Shown: positions 29,483 to 39,224, counted from the first letter of the stretch. The stretch: 64,000 nucleotides of DNA from Rummeliibacillus sp. POC4 (GCF_003576525.1 NZ_QWUA01000005.1:62001-126000); one strand, 5' to 3'. Numbers and translations: made by a program. Notes: generated by a model from the letters alone, not told the origin.

Positions 29483-30265
29483 TTGGGGTATTTTGTAACT
29501 GTTGAAACGGATATCAAACTATATATAGAAGATATTAATCCAACAGGTGATAAGACAATTGTATTTTTGCACGGATGGCCGTTAAATTATAAACAATTCG
29601 AGTATCAATTTAATGTTCTTCCTTCAATGGGATTTCGTTGTATAGGAATCGATTGGAGAGGTTTTGGTCAATCGGATAAGCCGTTGGAAGGATATGATTT
29701 TAATAGATTAGCAGATGATATTGCTATGGTTATATCTACACTTCAGCTAGATCATATTATTTTAGTGGGGCATTCTACTGGTGGAGCAATAGCTCTTCGT
29801 TACATGACAAGATATAAGGAATATGGAGTGTCAAAACTTGTTCTTATAGATGCGGCTGCTCCAACTGGTTTTACATCAGAAACAGCTAGAAAGTTTCTAA
29901 CGGAAACTTATAATGATCGACCAAATATGATGAGAGAGATCACAGACACATTCTTCTTCCAATATATCACGAAGCCTTTTTCGGATTGGTTTTTCCAAAT
30001 GGGTCTAGATGCGGCGAGTTGGTCTACAGCTGCAATTATTAAAACGTTAAGAGATGAGAAATTTGATACCGAACTCTCTATGATAACAGTTCCTACATTA
30101 ATCGTTCATGGAGTCCATGATAAAGTAATTCCCTTTTCACAAGCGGAAATTTTAAATGACAAGATTAAGGGGTCAAAGCTTATCCCATTTGAGTATAGTG
30201 GTCATGGACTCTTTTGGGAGGAACGTAAGAAATTCAATAAGGAATTGATTGATTTTACATCTTAG
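29483..30265 (+). CDS. Alpha/beta hydrolase
   Basis: 260-aa alpha/beta-hydrolase fold enzyme. Oxyanion segment FLHGWPLN, nucleophile elbow GHSTGGA (Ser), acid Asp in HGVHDKVIP and base His in SGHGLFWEE, a complete triad. TTG 29483 (MGYFVTVE) is preferred to ATG 29450, because GGACGGTGG lies just before it and related proteins start with that segment. Related to haloperoxidase/esterase-like hydrolases; the substrate is unknown. Confidence 0.82.
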   Translation: MGYFVTVETDIKLYIEDINPTGDKTIVFLHGWPLNYKQFEYQFNVLPSMGFRCIGIDWRGFGQSDKPLEGYDFNRLADDIAMVISTLQLDHIILVGHSTGGAIALRYMTRYKEYGVSKLVLIDAAAPTGFTSETARKFLTETYNDRPNMMREITDTFFFQYITKPFSDWFFQMGLDAASWSTAAIIKTLRDEKFDTELSMITVPTLIVHGVHDKVIPFSQAEILNDKIKGSKLIPFEYSGHGLFWEERKKFNKELIDFTS

Positions 30266-30338
30266 CTATAAATAATGGCTTAACCTTTACACTATTGGGA
30301 ATGATTTGAACAAATTTGTCCAAAATGTGAATAAAATG

Positions 30339-30368
30339 TTGACATTTTGTGTCCAAGTGCTGTATGAT
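30339..30368 (+). promoter_or_regulatory. Sigma-A promoter of the small membrane protein gene
   Basis: TTGACA at 30339-30344, 18 bases, TATGAT at 30363-30368. The -35 box lies inside an inverted repeat CAAAATGT (30321-30328) / ACATTTTG (30342-30349), which could be an operator. Confidence 0.65.
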
Positions 30369-30418
30369 AATGACATAAAATTGTCACATTTAAAAGCAGA
30401 TGTAAAGGGGGATGCCAA

Positions 30419-30607
30419 ATGAATTATACTGATATACTTTTAGTAGCCATTGCATGTATGAGCATTCCAATGGTATGCGCTATTTTCTTTGATGCCTTTT
30501 ATGCTGAGAAAAAAAGACGCTCCTTCTCATTAAAAAGAGTTTCATGCTGGTATGCATTATTCTTCGCTTTATCTTTTGTTCCTACAGTAATTTTTATAGT
30601 GAAATAA
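30419..30607 (+). CDS. Small two-helix membrane protein, 62 aa
   Basis: 62-aa product with two hydrophobic segments (about residues 5-24 and 44-60) joined by a basic loop (AEKKRRSFSLKR). ATG start behind AAAGGGGGATG, with a good sigma-A promoter upstream. I do not recognise the family. Its transcription terminator appears to have been split by insertion of the mobile element: the left stem arm is at 30628-30639 and the right arm at 44793-44804. Confidence 0.65.
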   Translation: MNYTDILLVAIACMSIPMVCAIFFDAFYAEKKRRSFSLKRVSCWYALFFALSFVPTVIFIVK

Positions 30608-30627
30608 TAATTATATATTTTAAGATG

Positions 30628-30639
30628 AAAAAGGGCTTC
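30628..30639 (+). other. Left arm of a host terminator split by the mobile element
   Basis: AAAAAGGGCTTC, 20 bases after the stop of the small membrane protein gene. It pairs fully (one G-U) with GAAGCTCTTTTT at 44793-44804 on the far side of the element. Confidence 0.75.
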
Positions 30640-30643
30640 TTAA

Positions 30644-30664
30644 AGAAGCGTTCACTTAGGGATT
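30644..30664 (+). repeat. Left terminal inverted repeat of the element
   Basis: Starts AGAAGCG and ends TAGGGATT. It matches the reverse complement of 44769-44789 at 17 of 21 positions without gaps. Probable recombinase-binding arm. Confidence 0.75.
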
Positions 30665-30704
30665 GAAGAAAAAACTAAAGTGAACAGCTTCAAGCGGGGC
30701 AAAA

Positions 30705-30756
30705 GTAAAAGACCAGCCACAATCAGGCATGAATGCTTGAAGCGGCTGGTCTTTTT
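30705..30756 (-). terminator. Terminator of the RM operon
   Basis: AAAAGACCAGCC pairs with GGCTGGTCTTTTT across a 25-base loop that has its own inverted repeats (GCTTCAAGC earlier at 30688, GCTTGAAGC here). On the minus strand it follows the 587-aa gene by 15 bases. Confidence 0.75.
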
Positions 30757-30771
30757 GATCGATTATCATTT

Positions 30772-32535
30772 CTAAATGGATACCTTGAGCAAGGCATCAT
30801 AGTTATGAATTTTAATAGCATTTTTGTTGTAGTCAAAATTCAGTTTATCAAGTTTATCTGATAAGCATTTTTTAGCATACGAAGGATTGCTATCAGTGTT
30901 TTTTGCTTCTAGTAACATAATTTGTTCTGACTTTCTCATTGGATGAATAACCATCCCATCAAATTCACTTAATTTCTTTCCAGGCAAATCTTTTTGATAA
31001 ATTAATATGCTTGAAGGTATTGTAATACTCGTATCATTAATGTCATCTTGTATTAGACAGTCAAGCATAAATTCCACTTCATGACGTTCATCGGTATTTC
31101 CATTCCCTTTTGCTAAAAGGGATTTAATTTCAGCAGTGCGTTGCCTCTTACCTCGTGTGCATAACACACAAATTTCAGGGTCAACTGTTGCTTTAATTAC
31201 GACTGGATTTTCGCCAAATAAATAATAGAGAAAAAATTTACTGGCGAGTAAATATCGTATGTCTGCATTTGATGGGTGCGCAACTCGGCGCAAATATTTA
31301 ATTGTAGATTTTAATACTCTAAACGATGTAAGAGCTTTATTCTGGCAATTCTTTTTTATTGAAACAAGTATTGTTCGTTCTCCAGAATTTCGATCGTAGT
31401 ATCCTACTCTTGAGTTATTTATACGTTCCAATTCCAACAACAATCCTTGTGATAATTTTTTGTCCTCAGCAGTAAATGTTAATTTCAGAATAGCATCTGG
31501 TGAATAATCACGTGTTTGGCGATGTTGTTTATTAAAAATGCTTTTTGAACATAACCAAAAATCAGAATAGTATTCTTTATACTTAATACTCTCATCTTTA
31601 GATAAAGTATTGACGATTTTTCGTGATATTCTATAGTAGCAAATAGCGTTTGAATTCTCATTATAAACTGTGTCATCAAGCATTTTCCCAATAGAAGTAA
31701 TTAATCGATTTGCAGGTAATTGATCATTATAAATTGATAATAACTCATGAAATAGGATAAGAACCGCTTCTTTATTGCACAAGTCAATTGTAATGGGCAT
31801 ATTTGCAATTTGTAAGTCATAAGCGATATAGGAAACATTGCGAACAGAGCGAAAAACTTTAAATATAAAATGCAGTTTACTACTATCACTAATTGAGTTT
31901 TCATTAAGATATGCATATATAAGTTCCTGTGCCAATATGACAGATTGTTTGCTCTGATCACAACGTTCAAGGACAAGTAATGAATTCAATAAATGTAGCC
32001 TATGATAATTTTGCTCACTCAATAAAGACTCTGCAGCTACTCTAAATCGATGGCTATTAGAACTATTCAATAGTTTATTTCTAAAATCCACATTTTCCTC
32101 TGCAAGCATTACAACTGCTCGCGAAGCAGTAAAGGTATTATAAAAATGTCCTAGATTATAAGCAATTGTAAGGATTTGCAACATATCCCCCACAGTTGGA
32201 TTTTCTTTTTCTGATATATATTGCATATTATCCCCAAATTCCTTACCCTTCACAGGGTTATTATATGTTAGCTCGAGCTTGGTCTGTAAATTTTTCTTTA
32301 TTAGCTGATGAAAATATAATTGTAATACAGTATAGTCAAATCGAGATTTCCTTAGATTTTTGGGAACTCTAATAACACCAAGCTGAGGGGTATCTTTTAG
32401 GCGCTGAATAATACCAATTTTTGATAATTCATTATATAGCTCAGTTGCATAATTGTATAAATCAACTTTTACTTTTAAGTTGCTTTTTCTTGGTTTTTGT
32501 TTCGGAAGTAAATCATGTTCAATAATCTTTCCCAT
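30772..32535 (-). CDS. RM-linked protein of unknown family with PD-(D/E)XK-like motif
   Basis: 587 aa; ATG start 32535 behind AAAGGAGC, 30 bases after hsdR, so it is the last gene of the RM operon. I do not recognise the family. Residues 1-470 are mostly alpha-helical with many Leu, Tyr and Ser. The C-terminal part has a nuclease-like pattern: E486/E488 in HEVEFML, D526 in EFDGMVIHP and E543-x-K545 in MLLEAKN, the spacing and beta-strand context of the PD-(D/E)XK fold. Lys-rich helices follow. It is not a standard type I subunit; it may be an extra defence nuclease or a modifier of HsdR. The nuclease reading is inference. Confidence 0.6.
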   Translation of the reverse strand: MGKIIEHDLLPKQKPRKSNLKVKVDLYNYATELYNELSKIGIIQRLKDTPQLGVIRVPKNLRKSRFDYTVLQLYFHQLIKKNLQTKLELTYNNPVKGKEFGDNMQYISEKENPTVGDMLQILTIAYNLGHFYNTFTASRAVVMLAEENVDFRNKLLNSSNSHRFRVAAESLLSEQNYHRLHLLNSLLVLERCDQSKQSVILAQELIYAYLNENSISDSSKLHFIFKVFRSVRNVSYIAYDLQIANMPITIDLCNKEAVLILFHELLSIYNDQLPANRLITSIGKMLDDTVYNENSNAICYYRISRKIVNTLSKDESIKYKEYYSDFWLCSKSIFNKQHRQTRDYSPDAILKLTFTAEDKKLSQGLLLELERINNSRVGYYDRNSGERTILVSIKKNCQNKALTSFRVLKSTIKYLRRVAHPSNADIRYLLASKFFLYYLFGENPVVIKATVDPEICVLCTRGKRQRTAEIKSLLAKGNGNTDERHEVEFMLDCLIQDDINDTSITIPSSILIYQKDLPGKKLSEFDGMVIHPMRKSEQIMLLEAKNTDSNPSYAKKCLSDKLDKLNFDYNKNAIKIHNYDALLKVSI

Positions 32536-32565
32536 TCAAAATGCTCCTTTATCATACGGTATAGA

Positions 32566-35500
32566 CTACACCAACCCTAAATACTTCTCAAAGAATATCA
32601 TTAGTTTTTCGATAATTCCTTGCTTTTTCGCAGCCCTGCCTCCGCCAAAGCGAGATACAGGTGGCATGATTTTATCTATAGCTGTACCGGTTGTTTTAAG
32701 CATTCCGTCTCGGAAAGCATTGTCGATGAATCGGCGGGTTTCTTCAGGCTTTAATCTTTCTTCTTCTATAATTGCTGTAATATCCGCTTCCTTACGCTCA
32801 TGGAGGAATTTACGCCAATCCTCATCCACTTTGGTCGATACATTGACTTGCTCAATAAAACGCTCGATAAGTTCTTTCTTACTTCGAAGTTCAATACTCG
32901 AATTGATAGCCTTATCAATGGTCGTAAGAATGGTTTTATCCTTACAGTTGGATTGTTGATATTTGGCTACAAGCATAAGGATGTAGTCAATATTTACCTC
33001 TATCTGTTTGACCAGTTCAATCTCGAAAACTATGTCATCATTAATAGTCTCCTTATCACCATCAGCTCCTTTTCTATATTCCTGATACAGGTCAATATAA
33101 ATGCTCTGATAGTCCTGAAAATCCCTTTCAGATAAAATCTCGTTTCCTTCAAAGTCATCGAAGGAAGTTAGAATATTTCTGAGCCTGAGTATTGCTCCAT
33201 ATAACCGGATAAAGTCTTTTTCTGCTTCTTCTCCAAGAATAGGTTGGCCAAGGGGATACTGTGTTGTAAGAGTTGCAATCAGTTCAGCATAGCCCGGCTT
33301 ATACTCACCTTTATCATCATAGCCGTTATAGTATTCTTCGTATGTTTTTAACAGTACAATACCGCCAGCATCCTTATTGCCGAATAGTGCAATAGCTTTG
33401 TCTGTTTCTTCTTTCAAATCTCTAAAGCAAACGATATTACCATAGGTCTTAACGCTGTTTAAGATGCGGTTAGTTCTTGAAAAAGCCTGAATCAGTCCAT
33501 GCTGCCGCAGATTTTTGTCTACCCATAGTGTATTCAGGGTTGTTGCATCAAAGCCTGTCAGGAACATATTGACAACAATCAATATATCAATCTCCCGATT
33601 CTTTACGCGAAGAGAGAGGTCTTTATAATAATTCTGGAACTTATCCGAGGAAGTATCGTAATTTGTGCTAAATGTGGAATTGTAATCTCGGATAGCCGCC
33701 TCAAGAAAATCTCTAGAGCTCTGGTCAAGGTTTTCCATATTAAAATCCTCTTCAGGAAGCAATCCATCTGGCTCCTCCTCATTTGCACTAAAACTGAAAA
33801 TAGTTGCAATGGTAAGGTTACGGTTCTTTTCCGCTATCTGCTTCTTAAACTCATTATAGTATCTGATTGCCATCGGGATGGATGCAGCAGCAAATATGGA
33901 GTTGAAACCGGCAACTCGCCTTGGTTCACGCTTTTCTATCATCTTTTTAGGGTTGTGCTTATCTGCTTCTTCCCATTTCGCAGAGAATGTGTAATAACTA
34001 TTGCGCTTCGTCTTCTGATCAAAGTGTTCAAGAACGTAAGAAACAATTTCACTGATTCGCTGTGGATCTGCTAAGGCTTTTTCTCTATCTATGCTATAGA
34101 CTTTTTTATCATTAACGTAATCAGGCATTTTGATGGTATTAATAAAATCTATTCTAAAAGGCAGAACATTCCCATCATTGATGGCATCCACAATGGTATA
34201 GGTATGTAGCTTTTCTCCAAAGGCCTGCTCGGTTGTACGAAGCAGTGGGTTGCCTCCTGAACTAGCATTAGCAGCAAAAATCGGAGTTCCCGTAAAGCCG
34301 AAGATATGGTAGTTCTTAAAGCTCTTCGTAATAGCTTGATGCATTTCACCAAATTGGGAACGGTGGCACTCATCAAAAATCAGCACCACGTGTTTCTTAT
34401 AAATATCATGCTGTTTGTTTTTACGGATAAATATATCCAACTTCTGAATAGTGGTTACAATGATTTTGTATTCATGAGGATTTCCTTTTTCATCCCTGTC
34501 TTCCAATTGTCTTTGAAGAACTCTTGTGGACGTATTACCATTAGCAGCTCCCTTTTCAAAACGGTCATATTCTTTCATGGTCTGATAATCCAGATCTTTA
34601 CGGTCAACAACGAACAGTACCTTATCTATGTAAGGCAGGGCAGAAGCTAATTGGGCTGTCTTAAAACTGGTCAATGTCTTACCAGAGCCTGTTGTATGCC
34701 AAATATATCCTCCAGCTGCAGTTGTGCCCATCTTCTTGTAGTTGGTTGATACTACAATACGTGATAATATACGTTCTGCAGCAGCAATTTGATATGGTCG
34801 CATTACAAGAAGCAGGTCTTCAGATGTAAAAATACAATATTTTGTTAGTATATTTAAGAGGGTATGCTTGGCAAAAAATGTTTTAGTAAAGTCCACAAGG
34901 TCAGGAATAATTTTGTTATTTGCATCTGCCCAAAAGCTGGTAAACTCAAAGCTGTTGCTTGTTTTTTTGCTTCTTCGACGTTCACTGCTGCTTTGCTCCT
35001 TGATATGAGCATTTCTTGTGGTGTTACTATAATACTTTGTATGTGTGCCATTGGAGATTACAAATATTTGCACATACTCAAATAAACCAGAAGCCGCCCA
35101 AAAACTGTCACGTTGGTATCGTTTTATCTGGTTGAAGGCTTCACGGATAGCAACACCACGACGCTTTAACTCCACATGAACTAGTGGAAGTCCATTTACA
35201 AGGATTGTTACATCATATCGAGTTTCATGCTTGCCGCCTGCTTCTTCGTATTGATTAATAACCTGCAGGCGATTGTTATGGATATTCTTTTTATCCAAAA
35301 GATACACGTTCTTTGTTGTTCCATCTTCACGTTTTAGAACCTGTATATGGTCATCTTGAATCTTTCTAGTTTTTTCAACAATACCCTCATTTGTATTGGC
35401 AATACATTCTGTGAAAAATCTATCCCATTCGCTATCAGTAAAAGTGAAGTCATTAAGCAGTTCAAGTTGTTTTCGGAGATTTTCTATCAATGAAGCTTCA

Positions 35501-35667
35501 TTGTGCACTGAAATATATTCATATCCTTGGGAAGTCAGCTGGCTGATAAACTCCCGCTCAAGTTCTGCCTCGCTCTGATACTTTTCAGGTCTGACATTAT
35601 ATTCAGCTGCATATTCAGCAACAACCGTTGCTTCGTCAGTACTTGCAACGATATTGTATATACTCAT
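32566..35667 (-). CDS. hsdR: Type I restriction endonuclease subunit R
   Basis: 1033-aa HsdR motor/nuclease subunit. N-terminal PD-(D/E)XK domain with D152 and E166-L-K168 (VHVELKRRG); SF2 helicase domain with Walker A HTTGSGKT at about 324-331, DECH box at 432-435 and FGFTGTP; motif VI region QAFSRTNR. A C-terminal helical region binds the methylase core. It cleaves unmodified DNA at a distance after ATP-driven translocation. The ATG overlaps the stop of hsdS by four bases. Full length, no frameshift seen, so restriction is probably active. Confidence 0.95.
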   Translation of the reverse strand: MSIYNIVASTDEATVVAEYAAEYNVRPEKYQSEAELEREFISQLTSQGYEYISVHNEASLIENLRKQLELLNDFTFTDSEWDRFFTECIANTNEGIVEKTRKIQDDHIQVLKREDGTTKNVYLLDKKNIHNNRLQVINQYEEAGGKHETRYDVTILVNGLPLVHVELKRRGVAIREAFNQIKRYQRDSFWAASGLFEYVQIFVISNGTHTKYYSNTTRNAHIKEQSSSERRRSKKTSNSFEFTSFWADANNKIIPDLVDFTKTFFAKHTLLNILTKYCIFTSEDLLLVMRPYQIAAAERILSRIVVSTNYKKMGTTAAGGYIWHTTGSGKTLTSFKTAQLASALPYIDKVLFVVDRKDLDYQTMKEYDRFEKGAANGNTSTRVLQRQLEDRDEKGNPHEYKIIVTTIQKLDIFIRKNKQHDIYKKHVVLIFDECHRSQFGEMHQAITKSFKNYHIFGFTGTPIFAANASSGGNPLLRTTEQAFGEKLHTYTIVDAINDGNVLPFRIDFINTIKMPDYVNDKKVYSIDREKALADPQRISEIVSYVLEHFDQKTKRNSYYTFSAKWEEADKHNPKKMIEKREPRRVAGFNSIFAAASIPMAIRYYNEFKKQIAEKNRNLTIATIFSFSANEEEPDGLLPEEDFNMENLDQSSRDFLEAAIRDYNSTFSTNYDTSSDKFQNYYKDLSLRVKNREIDILIVVNMFLTGFDATTLNTLWVDKNLRQHGLIQAFSRTNRILNSVKTYGNIVCFRDLKEETDKAIALFGNKDAGGIVLLKTYEEYYNGYDDKGEYKPGYAELIATLTTQYPLGQPILGEEAEKDFIRLYGAILRLRNILTSFDDFEGNEILSERDFQDYQSIYIDLYQEYRKGADGDKETINDDIVFEIELVKQIEVNIDYILMLVAKYQQSNCKDKTILTTIDKAINSSIELRSKKELIERFIEQVNVSTKVDEDWRKFLHERKEADITAIIEEERLKPEETRRFIDNAFRDGMLKTTGTAIDKIMPPVSRFGGGRAAKKQGIIEKLMIFFEKYLGLV

Positions 35668-36806
35668 GCCTTCACCTCCCTGAAAGATAACAGTTTATCC
35701 CTGTAATATTCATATTGCTTTTGACGTGCTTCGATTTCGGCCGGAATGCCTCTGGTTAAGTCGTTGCAGAGAGCGTCAAAGCGATCAAGGATGCTAACGA
35801 TGCGTTCCTGCTCTTTTATAGGAGGGAGGGGAACTTTATATTTATCTGTTACAGGAATTGATATTTGTGGCATTTGCATATTATTAGCTATACGTTGAAA
35901 ATAGTTCACATTTCTTGAAAGATAATAGTATACAAATTTAATATTGACATTTTTATTTTCACTATAATATGACCAGAATTCATTTTTATGGCTAAATGGC
36001 TTATCATAATACTCAAATTCAATAATTCCACGTGACTTAACAATTATAGAAGGGTTAAAATTAATATCTTTTTTTGGGATATCTTTAAAATCAACATCCG
36101 CATAAGTTTTACCACCAGCAAATATTCGTACTTCACCATTCTCTTTATGTAATTGTCTCATTTTTTGTGCTGTTATATTTGTTCCCTTTGTACGTATTAA
36201 AAGATCACTTATAGCAAGTCTTGGCACATCATCGCCAAACGTAAGCAGCAAATCCCTATAATACTCATACTGTTTTCTTCTTGCTGTAAGCTCTGTTGTA
36301 AGCTCTGTTGTAAGCTCTGTGAAATTGTCCAGAATACGGACAATTTCCTGCTGCACAGGCAGAGGGGGAAGGGGAACAGAAATCCTTGCCATGACGTTGC
36401 TCATCAATTTTGGGTTACCCATACCATCATTAACATATTTTTTTGCATATACTTGCAAAACATAAAATAGAAACTTAGTACTTACCAGTTCATTATTTTT
36501 AACCCTTAATAATCCACAAATATTTGTTATACTAAATTTTTCGTTAATATGATAAAAAACAGAACCAGCGTTTGCTCCATCTGTTGTCCATGTTACCGAT
36601 TCGCAGTCATAGTCAAAAGTATTTATGTAGCCAAAAATGCCGTTATTTGCTGTTTGTGATGAATAAACGGGATAAGCACCAGTATTTTCTCTTAGATAGT
36701 TTTTGGACATTACTCTCCCACGTGTAATGTCACAAATTTCTTCCACTGTTACAAACTCCACTCCATCTGGACAAAGTTCAGCAATCAATTCATCTAACCT
36801 ACTCAT
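35664..36806 (-). CDS. hsdS: Type I restriction-modification specificity subunit S
   Basis: 380-aa HsdS with two target-recognition domains (about residues 15-155 and 195-345), each followed by a conserved helix with the near-identical ends [15 protein letters not shown] and [15 protein letters not shown]. Between them, residues 163-174 are TELT repeated three times, encoded by three perfect 12-bp repeats (36285-36320). In EcoR124-type enzymes the number of such repeats sets the distance between the two half-sites of the target. The DNA target cannot be predicted from sequence. Overlaps hsdM and hsdR by four bases each. Confidence 0.94.
   Translation of the reverse strand: MSRLDELIAELCPDGVEFVTVEEICDITRGRVMSKNYLRENTGAYPVYSSQTANNGIFGYINTFDYDCESVTWTTDGANAGSVFYHINEKFSITNICGLLRVKNNELVSTKFLFYVLQVYAKKYVNDGMGNPKLMSNVMARISVPLPPLPVQQEIVRILDNFTELTTELTTELTARRKQYEYYRDLLLTFGDDVPRLAISDLLIRTKGTNITAQKMRQLHKENGEVRIFAGGKTYADVDFKDIPKKDINFNPSIIVKSRGIIEFEYYDKPFSHKNEFWSYYSENKNVNIKFVYYYLSRNVNYFQRIANNMQMPQISIPVTDKYKVPLPPIKEQERIVSILDRFDALCNDLTRGIPAEIEARQKQYEYYRDKLLSFREVKA
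36285..36320 (-). repeat. Three perfect 12-bp tandem repeats in hsdS
   Basis: Unit TGTAAGCTCTGT on the plus strand, three exact copies in frame. Codes for TELT repeats in the spacer helix of HsdS. Gain or loss of one unit keeps the frame and lengthens or shortens the spacer. Confidence 0.9.
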
Positions 36807-38371
36807 TTGCCCACCTCAATTTCCGCAATAATCTTATCTATTTCTTCCCTCAAAATCTGCTCTCTCGCCACAATCTTTTCTATCTCAGCATTGAGGGCAA
36901 CAATATCAATCTTTTCTCTCGTATCCTCTTGTTCCACATATGTTGAAACAGACAGGTTATAATCCTCTTCAGCAATTTCGCTGTTTGGCACAAGCCTAGC
37001 AAAATGCTCAATATCTTTTCTATCTTTGAATGCGTTAAGAATGGTCTCAATATTTTCCTGTGTTAGTTTGTTGTTATTCGTAACCTTGACAAATTCCTTT
37101 GATGCATCGATAAATAATGTACTATTTTCTGATTTGGACTTCTTCAGCACCATAATGCAGGTAGCAATGCTGGTACCATAGAACAAGTTATCTGGTAACT
37201 GAATGATACAGTCGATATAGTTATTGTCAATTAGGTATTGTCTGATTTTCTTTTCAGCGCCTCCGCGGTACATTACACCGGGGAAACATACAATAGCCGC
37301 TGTTCCGTTTGTTGCAAGCCATGAGAGACTATGCATAATAAAAGCAAGGTCTGCCTTGGATTTAGGAGCCAATACTCCCGCTGGAGAAAAACGGGGATCG
37401 TTAATCAAAATAGGATCATTGTCGCCCTTCCATTTAATGGAGTAAGGTGGATTTGATACAATGGCTTCAAAAGGCTCATCATCCCAATGTTGCGGATCTG
37501 TTAGCGTGTCACCAAGGGCAATATCAAATTTGTCATAATCAATATCGTGCAGGAACATATTAATTCTGCACAGGTTGTAGGTTGTAATGTTGATTTCTTG
37601 ACCGAAGAAACCTTGACGTACATTTTCTTTTCCTAAGATTTTTGCAAACTTTAGCAGTAGAGAGCCAGAACCGCAAGCGGGGTCATATACCTTGTTGACT
37701 TCAGTTTTTCCTACTAATGTTAAGTGGGTAAGGAGTTCAGAAATCTCCTGCGGAGTATAGTATTCACCACCACTTTTTCCTGCATTGGATGCATACATAC
37801 CCATTAAAAATTCATAAGCATCACCGAATGCATCTATGGTATTGTCTTTGTAATCTCCCAGCTTCATTTCTCCAACAGAATTCATTAGCTTAACCAGCTT
37901 TTCATTACGCTTTACTACAGTGTTACCTAGCTTATTGCTGTTAACATCAATATCATCAAACAGACCTTTGAAATTGTCTTCACTCTCTGTTCCTTGGGCA
38001 GATGCTTCTATATTACTGAAAATCTGCTCTAGTGTTTCATTTAAGTTTTCATCGTCCTTTGCACGAGCTCGGACATTTTCAAAAAGCTCGCTGGGTAAGA
38101 TAAAGAAGCCTTTTGTCTTAACTAAATCCTCTCGTGCCTGTTCTGCTTCTTCGTCGGATAGCTTGGCATAATCAAATTCCGTATTGCCAGCTTCCCATTC
38201 TCCGGCGTTAATATAGGCAGTAATATTTTCAGATATGTAGCGGTAAAACAGCATACCTAGAACATATTGCTTAAAGTCCCATCCATCTACACTGCCTCTT
38301 AGATCATTTGCCATATTCCATATCGTGCGGTGTAATTCCGCCCGTTCCTGTTCTTTTCTGTTATTCTCCAT
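36803..38371 (-). CDS. hsdM: Type I restriction-modification methyltransferase subunit M
   Basis: 522-aa N6-adenine methyltransferase HsdM. N-terminal helical domain ([24 protein letters not shown] region), SAM-binding motif [14 protein letters not shown], the preceding [14 protein letters not shown] and catalytic motif [13 protein letters not shown] 38371 is chosen behind AAGGAAG; an upstream in-frame start at 38392 precedes that site and overlaps the regulator gene. With two HsdM and one HsdS it methylates the target, protecting it from HsdR. It starts four bases after the XRE regulator stop. Confidence 0.95.
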   Translation of the reverse strand: MENNRKEQERAELHRTIWNMANDLRGSVDGWDFKQYVLGMLFYRYISENITAYINAGEWEAGNTEFDYAKLSDEEAEQAREDLVKTKGFFILPSELFENVRARAKDDENLNETLEQIFSNIEASAQGTESEDNFKGLFDDIDVNSNKLGNTVVKRNEKLVKLMNSVGEMKLGDYKDNTIDAFGDAYEFLMGMYASNAGKSGGEYYTPQEISELLTHLTLVGKTEVNKVYDPACGSGSLLLKFAKILGKENVRQGFFGQEINITTYNLCRINMFLHDIDYDKFDIALGDTLTDPQHWDDEPFEAIVSNPPYSIKWKGDNDPILINDPRFSPAGVLAPKSKADLAFIMHSLSWLATNGTAAIVCFPGVMYRGGAEKKIRQYLIDNNYIDCIIQLPDNLFYGTSIATCIMVLKKSKSENSTLFIDASKEFVKVTNNNKLTQENIETILNAFKDRKDIEHFARLVPNSEIAEEDYNLSVSTYVEQEDTREKIDIVALNAEIEKIVAREQILREEIDKIIAEIEVGK

Positions 38372-38375
38372 AACT

Positions 38376-38597
38376 CTACTTCCTTTCTTCAACCATATTA
38401 GGCACTAATTCCATGATATCTTTAAAATCAACGCCAAGCGCCGTACAAACCTTTACAAGAACGTCCATACTGACATATTCGTTTTTAGAAAGCTTTGAAA
38501 TTGACGATGGACTTATTCCCGCAACAGCTTGTAAATCTTTCTTCTTCATATCGCGGTCAATCAATAATTTCCAAAGCTTTTTATAGCTAACGGTCAT
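38376..38597 (-). CDS. XRE-family regulator of the RM operon
   Basis: 73-aa helix-turn-helix protein (Cro/CI type): [38 protein letters not shown] contains the two HTH helices. ATG 38597 is chosen behind AGAGGTGA; an upstream in-frame ATG at 38627 lacks a site. It is the first gene of the hsdMSR operon and probably controls it, delaying restriction until methylation is established after transfer, as controller proteins of other RM systems do. A palindrome upstream (38733-38746) is a possible target. Confidence 0.85.
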   Translation of the reverse strand: MTVSYKKLWKLLIDRDMKKKDLQAVAGISPSSISKLSKNEYVSMDVLVKVCTALGVDFKDIMELVPNMVEERK

Positions 38598-38625
38598 CTT
38601 GGTCACCTCTTTATATCTTTTTTCC

Positions 38626-38634
38626 ATTATAGCA
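38626..38634 (-). promoter_or_regulatory. Extended -10 promoter of the RM operon
   Basis: On the minus strand TGCTATAAT (TGn plus a perfect TATAAT), about 29 bases before the regulator ATG. No good -35 box, as usual for extended -10 promoters. Confidence 0.5.
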
Positions 38635-39210
38635 CATTTTCTTCAAACATAACATGATAATTCTGCGTTTGTGAAGGAATTTTACAATATTAACAAAAAT
38701 AATGACCGTTGTGTATGCCTTTCTTTTTCGCTTTTATTCGAATAAATACTTTTAGACAAAAAAGTCTGTAAGTCTATTTGTAAAACCAAAGGCAAAGTTA
38801 TAACATTAATCCTTCTTAAACTAAATATCACTTCCGCTCAAATTTGAGCAAAAGCATAAGCATTACAGCCGTCTTTACCTTAGAAAAAAGACAGGCTGTT
38901 TTTTTATTTTAAGGGGTTCGAATCAATAGAATTCTTCGCTTATGGATGAGGAAGAAAATTATTTTTGGAAAATCCTCAACTAATGTGCCCTACCGTGGCT
39001 ATAAGGTGAGAGGAAAAATAATCCCCCAACGAAAGCATAGTTTTTCTCTCACTGCTCCTTGACAACTGAATACCCCGAAACGCAAGAGATACTTCAAGCA
39101 GAATATGCCATGACGATAATTCCGAGCGTATTCCTTGAAAGATAACGAGGTTGTGTCAAACAAGGCAAATCTTCTGGAACAGTAGCGTTTTGGGTTATTT
39201 ATAACAGGCA
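38635..39210. other. Central intergenic region of the element, with palindromes and decayed frames
   Basis: About 575 bases without a clear gene. It holds two perfect 14-bp palindromes, TTTATTCGAATAAA (38733-38746) and GCTCAAATTTGAGC (38836-38849), a terminator (38865) and, at about 38940-39150, short plus-strand frames that look like remnants of a gene: one starting MRKKIIFGKSST (38946) and one ending MTIIPSVFLER, in different frames. It may contain the element's control or replication region. Confidence 0.45.
38865..38910 (+). terminator. Strong terminator/attenuator within the element
   Basis: ACAGCCGTCTTT pairs with AAAGACAGGCTGT (one bulge), followed by TTTTTTTATTTT. No gene lies directly upstream on this strand, so it may be an attenuator of a leader transcript or a barrier protecting the replication genes. 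Confidence 0.75.
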
Positions 39211-39224
39211 AGGAGGTGAAATAA

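Noticed and set aside
36285-36320. CRISPR-like or simple-sequence repeat.
   Set aside because: Three adjacent 12-bp copies without spacers, in frame in hsdS and explained by the TELT spacer helix.
38946-39062. Short plus-strand frame starting MRKKIIFGKSST as a gene.
   Set aside because: No ribosome binding site, ends early, and the likely continuation is in another frame; treated as a possible gene remnant.
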